The position numbers were made by a program, and so were the translations under genes. The notes under the pieces are model-generated. The model searched no databases. It was not told where the DNA came from and saw nothing but the letters and a program-made list of their open reading frames with translations. Source: BJGO01 sp039810885 (GTDB taxonomy: Bacteria > Bacteroidota > Bacteroidia > Chitinophagales > UBA10324). From it: 6,644 bases of DNA. The stretch covers positions 1 to 6,644 of the forward strand of contig JBDHXV010000073.1 in the NCBI GenBank assembly GCA_039810885.1, in the 5' to 3' direction. Shown here piece after piece: positions 1 through 6,613 of the stretch (the stretch's first letter is position 1; each line of letters opens with the position of its first letter).

Positions 1-40
1 CTTTATCGGAAACTTCGTTTCCACAGTTTCTACAATACAT
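1..40 (-). CDS. N-terminal fragment of a zinc-ribbon protein (runs off the left edge)
   Basis: Read leftward from an ATG at 40-38, the minus strand encodes MYCRNCGNEVSDK and stays open to the edge. A CxxC pair (Cys3, Cys6) followed by Gly at the extreme N-terminus is the first half of a short zinc ribbon (zinc_ribbon_2 type). The second CxxC would lie just outside the window. In Bacteroidota this N-terminus often precedes TM2 or other small membrane domains, but nothing past residue 13 is visible, so the function cannot be assigned. The gene is transcribed away from carB, and a promoter-like pair sits upstream at 116-146. With only 13 codons, the call rests on the close match of the whole visible peptide to this N-terminal motif. 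Confidence 0.72.
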   Translation of the reverse strand, partial: MYCRNCGNEVSDK

Positions 41-115
41 AATTTAGATGAGGTTTGTTGTCTTACTCTTAAGGATTTTCAGGCACTCCCTGCATTGTTG
101 CATGCAGCACGTTGC

Positions 116-146
116 GAAATATAAAACACCTTAAACGGGATAACAA
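116..146 (-). promoter_or_regulatory. Candidate promoter for the zinc-ribbon gene
   Basis: On the minus strand, TTG (146-144) is followed by 20 nt and then TATATTTC (123-116). This fits the Bacteroidota primary sigma pattern of a -33 TTG/TTTG, a spacer of about 19-21 nt and a -7 TAnnTTTG, with only the last base of the -7 box differing. Transcription would start near 110 and leave a leader of about 70 nt before the ATG at 40. The spacing and orientation suit the leftward gene. It is a consensus match by eye, with no other support. Confidence 0.45.
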
Positions 147-192
147 GATTATGTGAATAATTATTTCAAAAAAAACAATTCATTTCCATGAT

Positions 193-200
193 TACCTTTG
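193..200 (+). promoter_or_regulatory. Candidate -7 promoter element for carB
   Basis: TACCTTTG is an exact match to the Bacteroidota -7 consensus TAnnTTTG and lies 73 bp upstream of the carB start. No TTG is present at the expected 19-21 nt upstream; that stretch is an A-rich tract with eight consecutive A residues at 168-175. The -33 element is therefore missing or replaced by the A-tract. A start near 205 would give a leader of roughly 70 nt that opens with the inverted repeat at 204-241. Confidence 0.42.
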
Positions 201-203
201 CCC

Positions 204-241
204 GACTCTAAAAGTAAGCATTACAATTTACTACACGAGTC
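204..241 (+). promoter_or_regulatory. Inverted repeat (possible stem-loop) in the carB leader
   Basis: GACTC (204-208) pairs with GAGTC (237-241). Inside it AGTAA (213-217) pairs with TTACT (228-232). The two 5-bp helices are separated by a symmetric 4x4 internal loop (209-212 and 233-236) and closed by a 10-nt apical loop (218-227). If transcription starts near 205, this structure would form the very 5' end of the carB mRNA, where it could stabilise the transcript or bind a regulator. No T-run follows it, so it does not look like a terminator. The pairing is seen directly; any regulatory role is inference, and two short helices can arise by chance. Confidence 0.3.
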
Positions 242-273
242 TCCGCAGCACGCCTGCATTTTAATAGTTCCTT

Positions 274-3102
274 ATGCCGAAAGACTCTTCCATAAAACAC
301 GTTCTCATCATAGGTAGTGGCCCTATTATCATTGGGCAAGCCTGTGAGTTCGATTACTCCGGCTCTCAAGCATCGCGTTCATTGCGCGAAGAAGGAGTTT
401 GTGTATCTCTTATCAATAGCAACCCTGCTACCATAATGACCGATCCGGTAACCGCCGATCATATATACTTATTGCCCCTTGAACCGCAATCATTGGTAAA
501 AATATTGGAAGAACATAAAAGCAGTTCGTTGCCTATCGATGCCGTTCTTCCAACTATGGGAGGGCAAACCGCATTGAACCTTTGCAAAGAAGCAGATGAA
601 ATGGGGGTTTGGCATCGTTTCGGTGTACGTTTAATTGGTGTAGATATTGAGGGGATTGAACGAGCCGAAAACAGAGAGCTATTTCGTAAATTGATGGGCA
701 ACATTGATGTGCCAGTTGCCAAATCTCAAACCGCAACATCCATGTTGGAGGGAAAAGAAATTGCTCAGGTCATAGGCTTCCCATTAGTTATCAGACCCTC
801 TTATACCTTGGGCGGCACCGGTGGCGGATTTGTTCATAGAAAGGAGGATTTTGATGCTGCATTAGAACGTGGTTTAGTAGCCTCTCCAACTCACGAGGTG
901 CTTGTCGAGAAAGCCGTCCTCGGATGGAAAGAATTTGAATTGGAACTCCTGCGCGATGCAGACGACAACGTTGTTATTATTTGTGTTGTAGAGAATCTGG
1001 ATCCCATGGGTGTGCATACAGGTGACAGCATAACCATTGCACCGGCTATGACATTAAGTGATACGGCTTATCAACGAATGCGTAATATGTCTATGCGTAT
1101 GATGCGCTCCTTAGGAAACTTTGCAGGCGGATGTAACGTGCAATTTGCACTCAACCCGGAGAATGAAGAAATCATAGCTGTTGAAATAAATCCACGTGTA
1201 TCTCGGTCTTCAGCACTAGCCTCGAAAGCAACCGGATATCCCATTGCTAAGATTGCTGCAAAACTTGCTATAGGATACCGATTAGATGAATTAAGGAATC
1301 AAATTACGAAGACTACTTCGGCATACTTTGAACCGGCATTAGATTACGTGGTTGTTAAAATCCCTCGATGGAATTTTGACAAATTCGCTGGTTGTGATGA
1401 AACACTTGGACTTCAAATGAAGTCTGTAGGTGAAGTCATGAGCATCGGACGTACGTTTATCGAAGCCTTGCAAAAAGCTTGTCAGAGTCTGGAGAACGAT
1501 AGTATTGGGCTTGGCACGGATGGAAGGCAATGGAAAAAGTCCGGAGAAATTTTAGAGCATATACAAACACCACACTGGGATAGGATTTTTAGAATAAAAG
1601 ACGCTCTGACGTTAGGTGTATCCGTAAAAACCATTCACAAGCTCACCCAAATTGATCCTTGGTTTTTAAATCAAATCAATGAATTAGTCAAATCAGAAGC
1701 AGAGCTAAGAAAATACAGTATCGAGAATTTACCTTCTGTCCTATTGTTAGATTTAAAGCAAAAAGGATATAGCGATGCTCAAATAGCTTGGGTCTTGAAT
1801 GTATCGGAAGAAGATATTTTTAGGAAGCGAAAAGAACTCAATATCAAGCGCACTTATAAATTAGTTGATACTTGCGCTGCTGAATTTCCGGCACAAACGC
1901 CCTATTACTATTCAACGTTTGAAAGCGAAAATGAAAGCATTTCAAGCAATAACAAGAAGATTGTTGTGCTTGGCTCCGGACCCAATCGAATAGGTCAGGG
2001 AATCGAATTTGACTATTGTTGTGTGCATGGCCTTCTTGCATTAAAAGAGTGTGGGTATGAAGCCATTATGATTAATTGTAATCCCGAAACGGTTTCTACC
2101 GACTTTGATATGGCCAATAAACTTTATTTTGAGCCTGTTTATTGGGAGCATTTAATTGAAATCATTGAACTTGAAAAGCCCGAAGGGGTCATTGTTCAAC
2201 TAGGCGGCCAAACGGCACTTAAACTTGCCAAGCGCTTGAATGAAGCCGGCATCAAAATCATCGGCACCTCATTTGAGAATATGGATATAGCCGAAGATCG
2301 CGGAGCTTTTTCTGATCTATTAAAGGAGTTGGGAATTCCATACCCCGACTATGGTGTAGCGTATATTGTTGATGAAGCAATTGAAGTAGCTCATCGCGTT
2401 GGATATCCGGTGCTGGTGCGCCCTTCTTATGTCTTGGGTGGCCAACGTATGCGTATTGTTATTAATGACGAAGAGTTGGAAACTGCTGTGCTTAAATTGT
2501 TAAAGCACATGCCTGGGAATAAAATACTTATAGACCACTTCTTAGACCGGGCAGACGAAGCCGAAATAGATGCAATATGTGATGGAGAACAACTTCACAT
2601 CATGGGCGTTATGGAGCACATTGAACCGGCGGGCATTCACAGTGGCGATAGTTCTGCTGTTCTGCCTACATTTAATCTACCCTATGAAGTGGTAACTCAA
2701 ATGGCTGAATATGCCGAGAAGATTGCATTTGCTTTACAGATTAAAGGTCTGATTAATATTCAGTATGCGATTAAGAACGGGAAAGTATATGTGATCGAGG
2801 CGAATCCCAGAGCATCGCGAACTACACCCTTTATTGCTAAGGCATACCAAACTCCCTATTTAAACATAGCCACTAAGGTTATGATAGGGGCTAACAAGCT
2901 AAAGGATTTCACTATCGAGAAAAAAATGCGTGGCTATGCTATTAAAGAGCCTGTATTTTCTTTCAATAAATTTCCGGGGGTAAACAAGGAATTAGGGCCT
3001 GAAATGAAAAGCACGGGAGAAGCCATACGATTTATTAATGATTTGTTTGATCCTTTCTTCAGACAATTATATAAAGAGAAGAGTATGTATCTGAGTCGAT
3101 AA
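274..3102 (+). CDS. carB: Carbamoyl-phosphate synthase large subunit, short form without the allosteric domain
   Basis: CarB uses two ATP, bicarbonate and ammonia supplied by the CarA glutaminase to make cytosolic carbamoyl phosphate for pyrimidine and arginine synthesis. The 942 residues show the internal duplication typical of CarB. The first ATP-grasp half (about 1-400) has GSGPIIIGQACEFDYSG (14-30), PTMGGQTALN (93-102), the glycine loop GGTGGG (180-185), GVHTGDS (246-252) and EINPRVSRSS (304-313). An oligomerisation segment follows (about 400-555). The second half (about 560-930) repeats these as GSGPNRIGQGIEFDY (567-581), QLGGQTALK (642-650), GIHSGDS (787-793) and EANPRASRT (842-850). 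The protein ends where E. coli CarB (1073 residues) would begin its MGS-like domain, which binds UMP, IMP and ornithine. This short form is known in Bacteroidota, so it is not a truncation, and the 61 bp after the TAA cannot hold the missing domain. carA is not in the window. The start is fixed by the conserved MPKDSSIK opening. Confidence 0.97.
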   Translation: MPKDSSIKHVLIIGSGPIIIGQACEFDYSGSQASRSLREEGVCVSLINSNPATIMTDPVTADHIYLLPLEPQSLVKILEEHKSSSLPIDAVLPTMGGQTALNLCKEADEMGVWHRFGVRLIGVDIEGIERAENRELFRKLMGNIDVPVAKSQTATSMLEGKEIAQVIGFPLVIRPSYTLGGTGGGFVHRKEDFDAALERGLVASPTHEVLVEKAVLGWKEFELELLRDADDNVVIICVVENLDPMGVHTGDSITIAPAMTLSDTAYQRMRNMSMRMMRSLGNFAGGCNVQFALNPENEEIIAVEINPRVSRSSALASKATGYPIAKIAAKLAIGYRLDELRNQITKTTSAYFEPALDYVVVKIPRWNFDKFAGCDETLGLQMKSVGEVMSIGRTFIEALQKACQSLENDSIGLGTDGRQWKKSGEILEHIQTPHWDRIFRIKDALTLGVSVKTIHKLTQIDPWFLNQINELVKSEAELRKYSIENLPSVLLLDLKQKGYSDAQIAWVLNVSEEDIFRKRKELNIKRTYKLVDTCAAEFPAQTPYYYSTFESENESISSNNKKIVVLGSGPNRIGQGIEFDYCCVHGLLALKECGYEAIMINCNPETVSTDFDMANKLYFEPVYWEHLIEIIELEKPEGVIVQLGGQTALKLAKRLNEAGIKIIGTSFENMDIAEDRGAFSDLLKELGIPYPDYGVAYIVDEAIEVAHRVGYPVLVRPSYVLGGQRMRIVINDEELETAVLKLLKHMPGNKILIDHFLDRADEAEIDAICDGEQLHIMGVMEHIEPAGIHSGDSSAVLPTFNLPYEVVTQMAEYAEKIAFALQIKGLINIQYAIKNGKVYVIEANPRASRTTPFIAKAYQTPYLNIATKVMIGANKLKDFTIEKKMRGYAIKEPVFSFNKFPGVNKELGPEMKSTGEAIRFINDLFDPFFRQLYKEKSMYLSR

Positions 3103-3110
3103 TCTCTTTT

Positions 3111-3135
3111 AAAAATTCTTAAATGAGAATATTTT
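3111..3135 (+). terminator. Weak terminator-like hairpin after carB
   Basis: Eight bases after the carB stop, ATTCT (3115-3119) can pair with AGAAT (3126-3130) around a short loop. A-residues 3111-3114 can extend the stem against TTTT (3132-3135) across a bulged A at 3131. The 3' arm therefore ends in a T-run, as in an intrinsic terminator. The stem has only two G/C positions and is weak. carB may instead read through into the lipoprotein gene 61 bp downstream. Confidence 0.22.
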
Positions 3136-3163
3136 CGTTACGGATTAGCAGTTCGACATATCT

Positions 3164-3523
3164 ATGAAAAGTAAGGTGTTTGCGTTTAGCGCGCTGCTGT
3201 TTATCGCACTTGTTTCCTGCAAAAAAGATACGGTTAAACAATACGACTGCACGGGTATTTCACCAACTTACAACGGAGAGATTAAAACAATACTGGACAC
3301 GCATTGTGCAACGTCGGGCTGCCACGACGCTTCATCTCATCAAAATGGAATTGATTTAAGCACTTATAATAATTCAAAGTCAGAGAGCAGTAATAGTAGC
3401 TTTTTAGGCTCTATTCAACATCAGAAAAGATATACGCCAATGCCCAAAGATGCCTCTATGTTGGATGATGCTACGATCCAAAAATTATACTGTTGGGTTC
3501 ATAATGGTTCGCCGCAGAACTAG
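3164..3523 (+). CDS. Small lipoprotein with a CxxxxCH cytochrome c-like motif
   Basis: This 119-residue protein has a lipoprotein signal: a hydrophobic stretch (about 5-17), then the lipobox LVSC with Cys19 as the lipidated residue, followed by KKD. Export and membrane anchoring on the periplasmic or outer-membrane side are expected. The mature part has CATSGCH (48-54), a C-x4-C-H arrangement that resembles a haem c attachment site with one pair spaced wider than the usual CxxCH. Further on, YTPMPKD (90-96) offers Met93 as a possible distal iron ligand. Spacing and flanking residues resemble small cytochrome c-like lipoproteins in Bacteroidota that carry 'ATSGCH' and 'PMP' motifs. Two further cysteines (Cys29 and Cys110) could form a disulfide. 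Haem binding is inferred; a disulfide-rich domain without haem is the alternative. The role is unknown. It lies 61 bp after carB with no functional link, and its stop overlaps that of the opposing gene. Confidence 0.85.
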   Translation: MKSKVFAFSALLFIALVSCKKDTVKQYDCTGISPTYNGEIKTILDTHCATSGCHDASSHQNGIDLSTYNNSKSESSNSSFLGSIQHQKRYTPMPKDASMLDDATIQKLYCWVHNGSPQN

Positions 3524-5700
3524 CGCAAAAGCACAAAGTTTCCTTTCTTCTCTAATAACTGACCTTTGATAGTGGTACCGACGGCGCTATAAACATAGGT
3601 TCCTATAGGTGCTTGCTCTCCGCGAATGGTGCCATCCCATCCGGCATCATCACTGCTATTCCCATAGCCTCTAAAATTATAAACCAACTCTCCCCACCGG
3701 TTATAGATAAACACTTCATAACTCTCCATATTAACTAAATGCGGGCGATACCGATCATTAAAGCCATCATTATTCGGACTAAAAGCATTAGGAAAATAGA
3801 AATTGCAATTTACGTAAACCGTAATATCATCTTTTGTTTTACATCCCTGATTGTCAACTATCACGGAAAAAACCTGTGTCTCATAAACTTCTGTTGATAT
3901 TATTTGAGTTGTTTGACCTGTTGACCAAGTATGCGAGAACCCCGGATTGCCCGCATCAAGAGTAACCATTTCCCCTGGGCAGAAGAATGTGTCGCCAACA
4001 ATATTCACTACAGGATATGCATTCACGTTGTAGCTTTTTGTAATTGTATCGACTCCGCAAAGGCTGTCTTTTACAATTAAGGTGATATTATAAGCTCCCG
4101 GTTGAGAGAAAGTTATTTCCGCATCTTTTGTCGTTGCAAATACGTTGTTGTTATAAATCCATTGCCAATTTGTAGGATATGGGTTTGATTGATCCGAAAG
4201 ATATAATGGGTCCGTTTCACAAAACTTTGAAAAAGAATTTATATCGGCAACAATATTCTTATTTACAAAAATGTTGACCGTATCGCTAAACATACATTGG
4301 AATGTATCATTCCAGACAGTAAGCACGGTTTGCATGGCTCCGAACGAATTGTATGAATGCATTGCATTGTTTGTGGTAGCGGAATTGCCATCTCCGAAGC
4401 CCCAAGCATAATGATTAATAATACCCGTAGATAAATTATTGAACGTTACCGGAACATACTCACAAATGAGGGTGGGTGATACTGTATGCAGTACCGTGAT
4501 GAGACGCTTAGGCATCTTATATATAAAATCGAGAGCACATCCTGAAGGTTTGACCACATGTAATTTATATCCACCGGCAGGTACATTTTTTAACGTGTCA
4601 TATTGATGCACATTGTTATGCACTTCGAGCACGTTCCCTACCGAGTCTAACCAAGTTACCTGTAGAGGCTCATTGTTTTGAGTGAAGTTCGCATAAAGTT
4701 GATTCTCAAAAAGGTTGTAACAAGCAGATACTTTTCGTGATTGCACCATACCCAATTGATCAATATAAATATATATGGAATCAGAACCTGATGCAACACT
4801 TGTTGTTCCGAAGCATCCGCCGAAAGTAACAACAGCAATTCCGGGTTGTGTTACGTTAATGGTAATAGAATCTCCGGATCCCATCGGAGTACCATTCCAC
4901 GACCATTGTAATTGGCTTGGTACATATACCGGTATTGGATCATATGGAATCGTGGTATAGGTGTAATTTGTTGTGCCATTAGGAGTCATTCTCCAAGATT
5001 GATTTGTTGCAGTCCACTGGGAAAGTGAGTTGAAAATGGCTGTTCCTTGTGTGCCGGTAGCATTCTGGCATCCCAATATTGCTCTACCGCTATTCCAAGT
5101 GGTGCACACCACTTTTTGCTTTAAATGAAATTCAAACTCATTCGTCGTTTCGTATAAAATAATCTGTCCGCTAAAAGATAAAGATGTGCAGCTAAATAAG
5201 GGCACGTCACAAAAATTGAAAACAAATTTACGATTGGGCGCTGTGCCGGTAGTTGCGTAAGATACATAACCGGGAGAGGGGGCACCCCAAGCACCTGGAT
5301 AATTATCTTGCCAGGGCCCCATAATACTATTCTTAGGGTACGCTGCATTGGGCAGGGTTCCGGCAGTTATAGACCACGGGCTATATCCACCAGCATCGGT
5401 CAAGTCAAAAGTTATATAACCATTCGTAGAGAGTAAACATTTTGTGTATGAAACACCATAATAAACAAAGGGGAATCCGATATTGACAATGCCACTATAT
5501 GTATCGTCTTGCGTATTAAGGGCAGTGGATGAAACCAATTGAGAGGTATCTATCCCTCCTGAAACCGCATGCAATGTTACCGGGCCAGCTTGGCATAATG
5601 CTAATGAGTCCCCTTCAACAATCACAATAGCCTGAGCATTTGATTGTTTTAGAAAAAATAAAACATGAAATACTGTTGCAATTAATATGATTCCTCTCAT
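3520..5700 (-). CDS. Secreted PKD-repeat protein with a type B T9SS C-terminal sorting domain
   Basis: This large exported protein is 726 residues from the start at 5700. An upstream in-frame ATG at 5769 would add 23 polar residues; I chose 5700 because it gives a compact signal peptide: MRG, a hydrophobic core (about 4-17), then cleavage after NAQA (21-24). Residues about 65-240 form a nidogen-like beta-sandwich of a kind common in Bacteroidota surface proteins, with LSTNGYITF (90-98), APNRKFVFNF (154-163), QIILYETTNEFEFH (179-192) and NATGTQGTAIFNS (213-225). An Ig-like part follows (about 265-315). The PKD repeat spans about 417-480 with WGFGDG (433-438), followed by two weaker Ig/PKD-like segments (482-562 and 563-631). 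The C-terminus (632-726) is the gliding motility-associated sorting domain: FPNAFSPNNDGFND (636-649), FIYNRWGELVY (664-674), WDGT (688-691), PIGTYVY (698-704) and a terminal LLR. T9SS should carry it across the outer membrane and either release or attach it. The ligand is unknown; adhesion or matrix binding is a guess from the domains. Confidence 0.93.
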   Translation of the reverse strand: MRGIILIATVFHVLFFLKQSNAQAIVIVEGDSLALCQAGPVTLHAVSGGIDTSQLVSSTALNTQDDTYSGIVNIGFPFVYYGVSYTKCLLSTNGYITFDLTDAGGYSPWSITAGTLPNAAYPKNSIMGPWQDNYPGAWGAPSPGYVSYATTGTAPNRKFVFNFCDVPLFSCTSLSFSGQIILYETTNEFEFHLKQKVVCTTWNSGRAILGCQNATGTQGTAIFNSLSQWTATNQSWRMTPNGTTNYTYTTIPYDPIPVYVPSQLQWSWNGTPMGSGDSITINVTQPGIAVVTFGGCFGTTSVASGSDSIYIYIDQLGMVQSRKVSACYNLFENQLYANFTQNNEPLQVTWLDSVGNVLEVHNNVHQYDTLKNVPAGGYKLHVVKPSGCALDFIYKMPKRLITVLHTVSPTLICEYVPVTFNNLSTGIINHYAWGFGDGNSATTNNAMHSYNSFGAMQTVLTVWNDTFQCMFSDTVNIFVNKNIVADINSFSKFCETDPLYLSDQSNPYPTNWQWIYNNNVFATTKDAEITFSQPGAYNITLIVKDSLCGVDTITKSYNVNAYPVVNIVGDTFFCPGEMVTLDAGNPGFSHTWSTGQTTQIISTEVYETQVFSVIVDNQGCKTKDDITVYVNCNFYFPNAFSPNNDGFNDRYRPHLVNMESYEVFIYNRWGELVYNFRGYGNSSDDAGWDGTIRGEQAPIGTYVYSAVGTTIKGQLLEKKGNFVLLR

Positions 5701-5707
5701 GGTTTGG

Positions 5708-5738
5708 TAAAAATAGGATGTAATCTGGTTTTTTACAA
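5708..5738 (-). promoter_or_regulatory. Possible promoter of the T9SS cargo gene
   Basis: On the minus strand TTG (5738-5736) is followed by 20 nt and TATTTTTA (5715-5708), matching TAnnTTTG except at the last base. The spacer length is the same as at the zinc-ribbon promoter. The box lies only 7 nt before the ATG at 5700, so transcription from it would give an almost leaderless mRNA and would rule out the longer start at 5769. The AT-rich context makes a chance match quite possible. Confidence 0.25.
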
Positions 5739-5816
5739 TATACGTAATATTTTTAAAGTGCGTTAGCAAATTAAGGAATTCCCAATATTGCTTTATTTAA
5801 AGTTTAGTCTTAAGAA

Positions 5817-6581
5817 ATGAGTACGAAAACAGTTTTTGTTTCCGGAGCCACTTCCGGGTTTGGCAAGGCAACAGCATTTGTATTTGCCAAGCATGGATAT
5901 GATTTGATAATATGTGGTAGAAGAGAGCAGCGAATTATCGAATTAGAAAACGCTTTAAAGCAGCAATATAATGTTCGTGCTTTGGGAGTAACTTTAGATG
6001 TAAGGAAACAAAAAGATGTTCAAAGCCTATTCAATTGTTTACCTCAACAATGGCAACAAATTGATATTTTAATAAATAATGCCGGTTTAGCCGCAGGGTT
6101 TGATTTTTTTGACGAGGCCTCTTTAGAAGATTGGGATCAAATGATAGATACCAACTTGAAGGGATTACTCTATGTAACAAAAGCTTGCTTACCTTTTTTA
6201 AAAAAATCTTATGCCCCGCACATTTTTAATATCGGGTCTACGGCGGCGAAGAATATTTATGAAAAGGGAAATGTGTACTGCGCTACAAAAGCTGCCGTGG
6301 ACTCTGTATCACAAGCAATGCGTATTGATTTATTACAATACAATATTAAAGTTACTGCTATACATCCCGGTGCTGCAGAAACAGAATTTTCCGAAATTCG
6401 TTTTAAAGGAGATAAGGCAAAGACGGCTAAAGTCTATGCGGGGTTCAATCCTTTAAAACCTGAAGATATAGCCGATATTATTTATTATTGTGCAAGCCTC
6501 CCCCCTCATGTCTGCATCAATGATTTAGTGGTTACCCCCACAGCGCAAGCAAATGCATTATATTTCTATAAAAAGAAATAG
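5817..6581 (+). CDS. YdfG-like short-chain dehydrogenase/reductase (NADP-dependent)
   Basis: This 254-residue classical SDR is a cytosolic NAD(P)-dependent oxidoreductase. The cofactor loop is SGATSGFG (9-16), close to the N-terminus, which fixes the start. GRRE (34-37), with basic residues after the second strand, points to NADP(H). NNAG is at 87-90, Asn113 is in the conserved DTN position, and the catalytic set is Ser141, Tyr154 and Lys158 (YxxxK). The C-terminal third, with PGAAETEFSEIRFKGD (184-199), LKPEDIAD (213-220) and SLPPHVCIN (227-235), closely follows E. coli YdfG. That enzyme oxidises 3-hydroxy acids such as serine and 3-hydroxypropionate and also reduces malonic semialdehyde. 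The subfamily is likely, but the physiological substrate cannot be read from sequence. The gene is divergent from the T9SS cargo gene (116 bp between starts), and a same-strand gene begins 32 bp downstream, so the two may be co-transcribed. Confidence 0.93.
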   Translation: MSTKTVFVSGATSGFGKATAFVFAKHGYDLIICGRREQRIIELENALKQQYNVRALGVTLDVRKQKDVQSLFNCLPQQWQQIDILINNAGLAAGFDFFDEASLEDWDQMIDTNLKGLLYVTKACLPFLKKSYAPHIFNIGSTAAKNIYEKGNVYCATKAAVDSVSQAMRIDLLQYNIKVTAIHPGAAETEFSEIRFKGDKAKTAKVYAGFNPLKPEDIADIIYYCASLPPHVCINDLVVTPTAQANALYFYKKK

Positions 6582-6613
6582 CCTTCTTATGTTTAACCCT
6601 TAATCAGATCGTT

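Noticed and set aside
2..124. Plus-strand frame open from the left edge to a TAA at 122-124, considered as the tail of an upstream gene
   Set aside because: Its peptide resembles no recognised C-terminus, and its first part is antisense to the much more convincing zinc-ribbon start on the minus strand.
48..134. Small plus-strand frame of 28 codons upstream of carB, considered as a leader peptide
   Set aside because: It lies upstream of the likely carB promoter box, overlaps the leader of the opposing zinc-ribbon gene, and has no residue bias (such as runs of Arg) expected of an attenuator peptide.
245..257. GCAG/CTGC hairpin followed by a T-containing stretch before carB, considered as an attenuator
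   Set aside because: The stem is only 4 bp and the following bases (ATTTTAAT) are not a proper U-run. It is too weak to call.
4775..4960. Open frame antisense to the T9SS cargo gene
   Set aside because: It lies wholly inside a well-supported gene, has no recognisable motif and no translation signals. It is a shadow frame.
5748..5755. TATTTTTA on the plus strand, considered as the -7 box of the SDR gene
   Set aside because: No TTG is present at the required distance, and such 8-mers are common in this AT-rich gap. I could not identify a convincing SDR promoter.
6211..6456. Alternative-frame open reading frame inside the SDR gene
   Set aside because: The overlapping frame carries all SDR catalytic motifs, while this one encodes a composition without domains or motifs.
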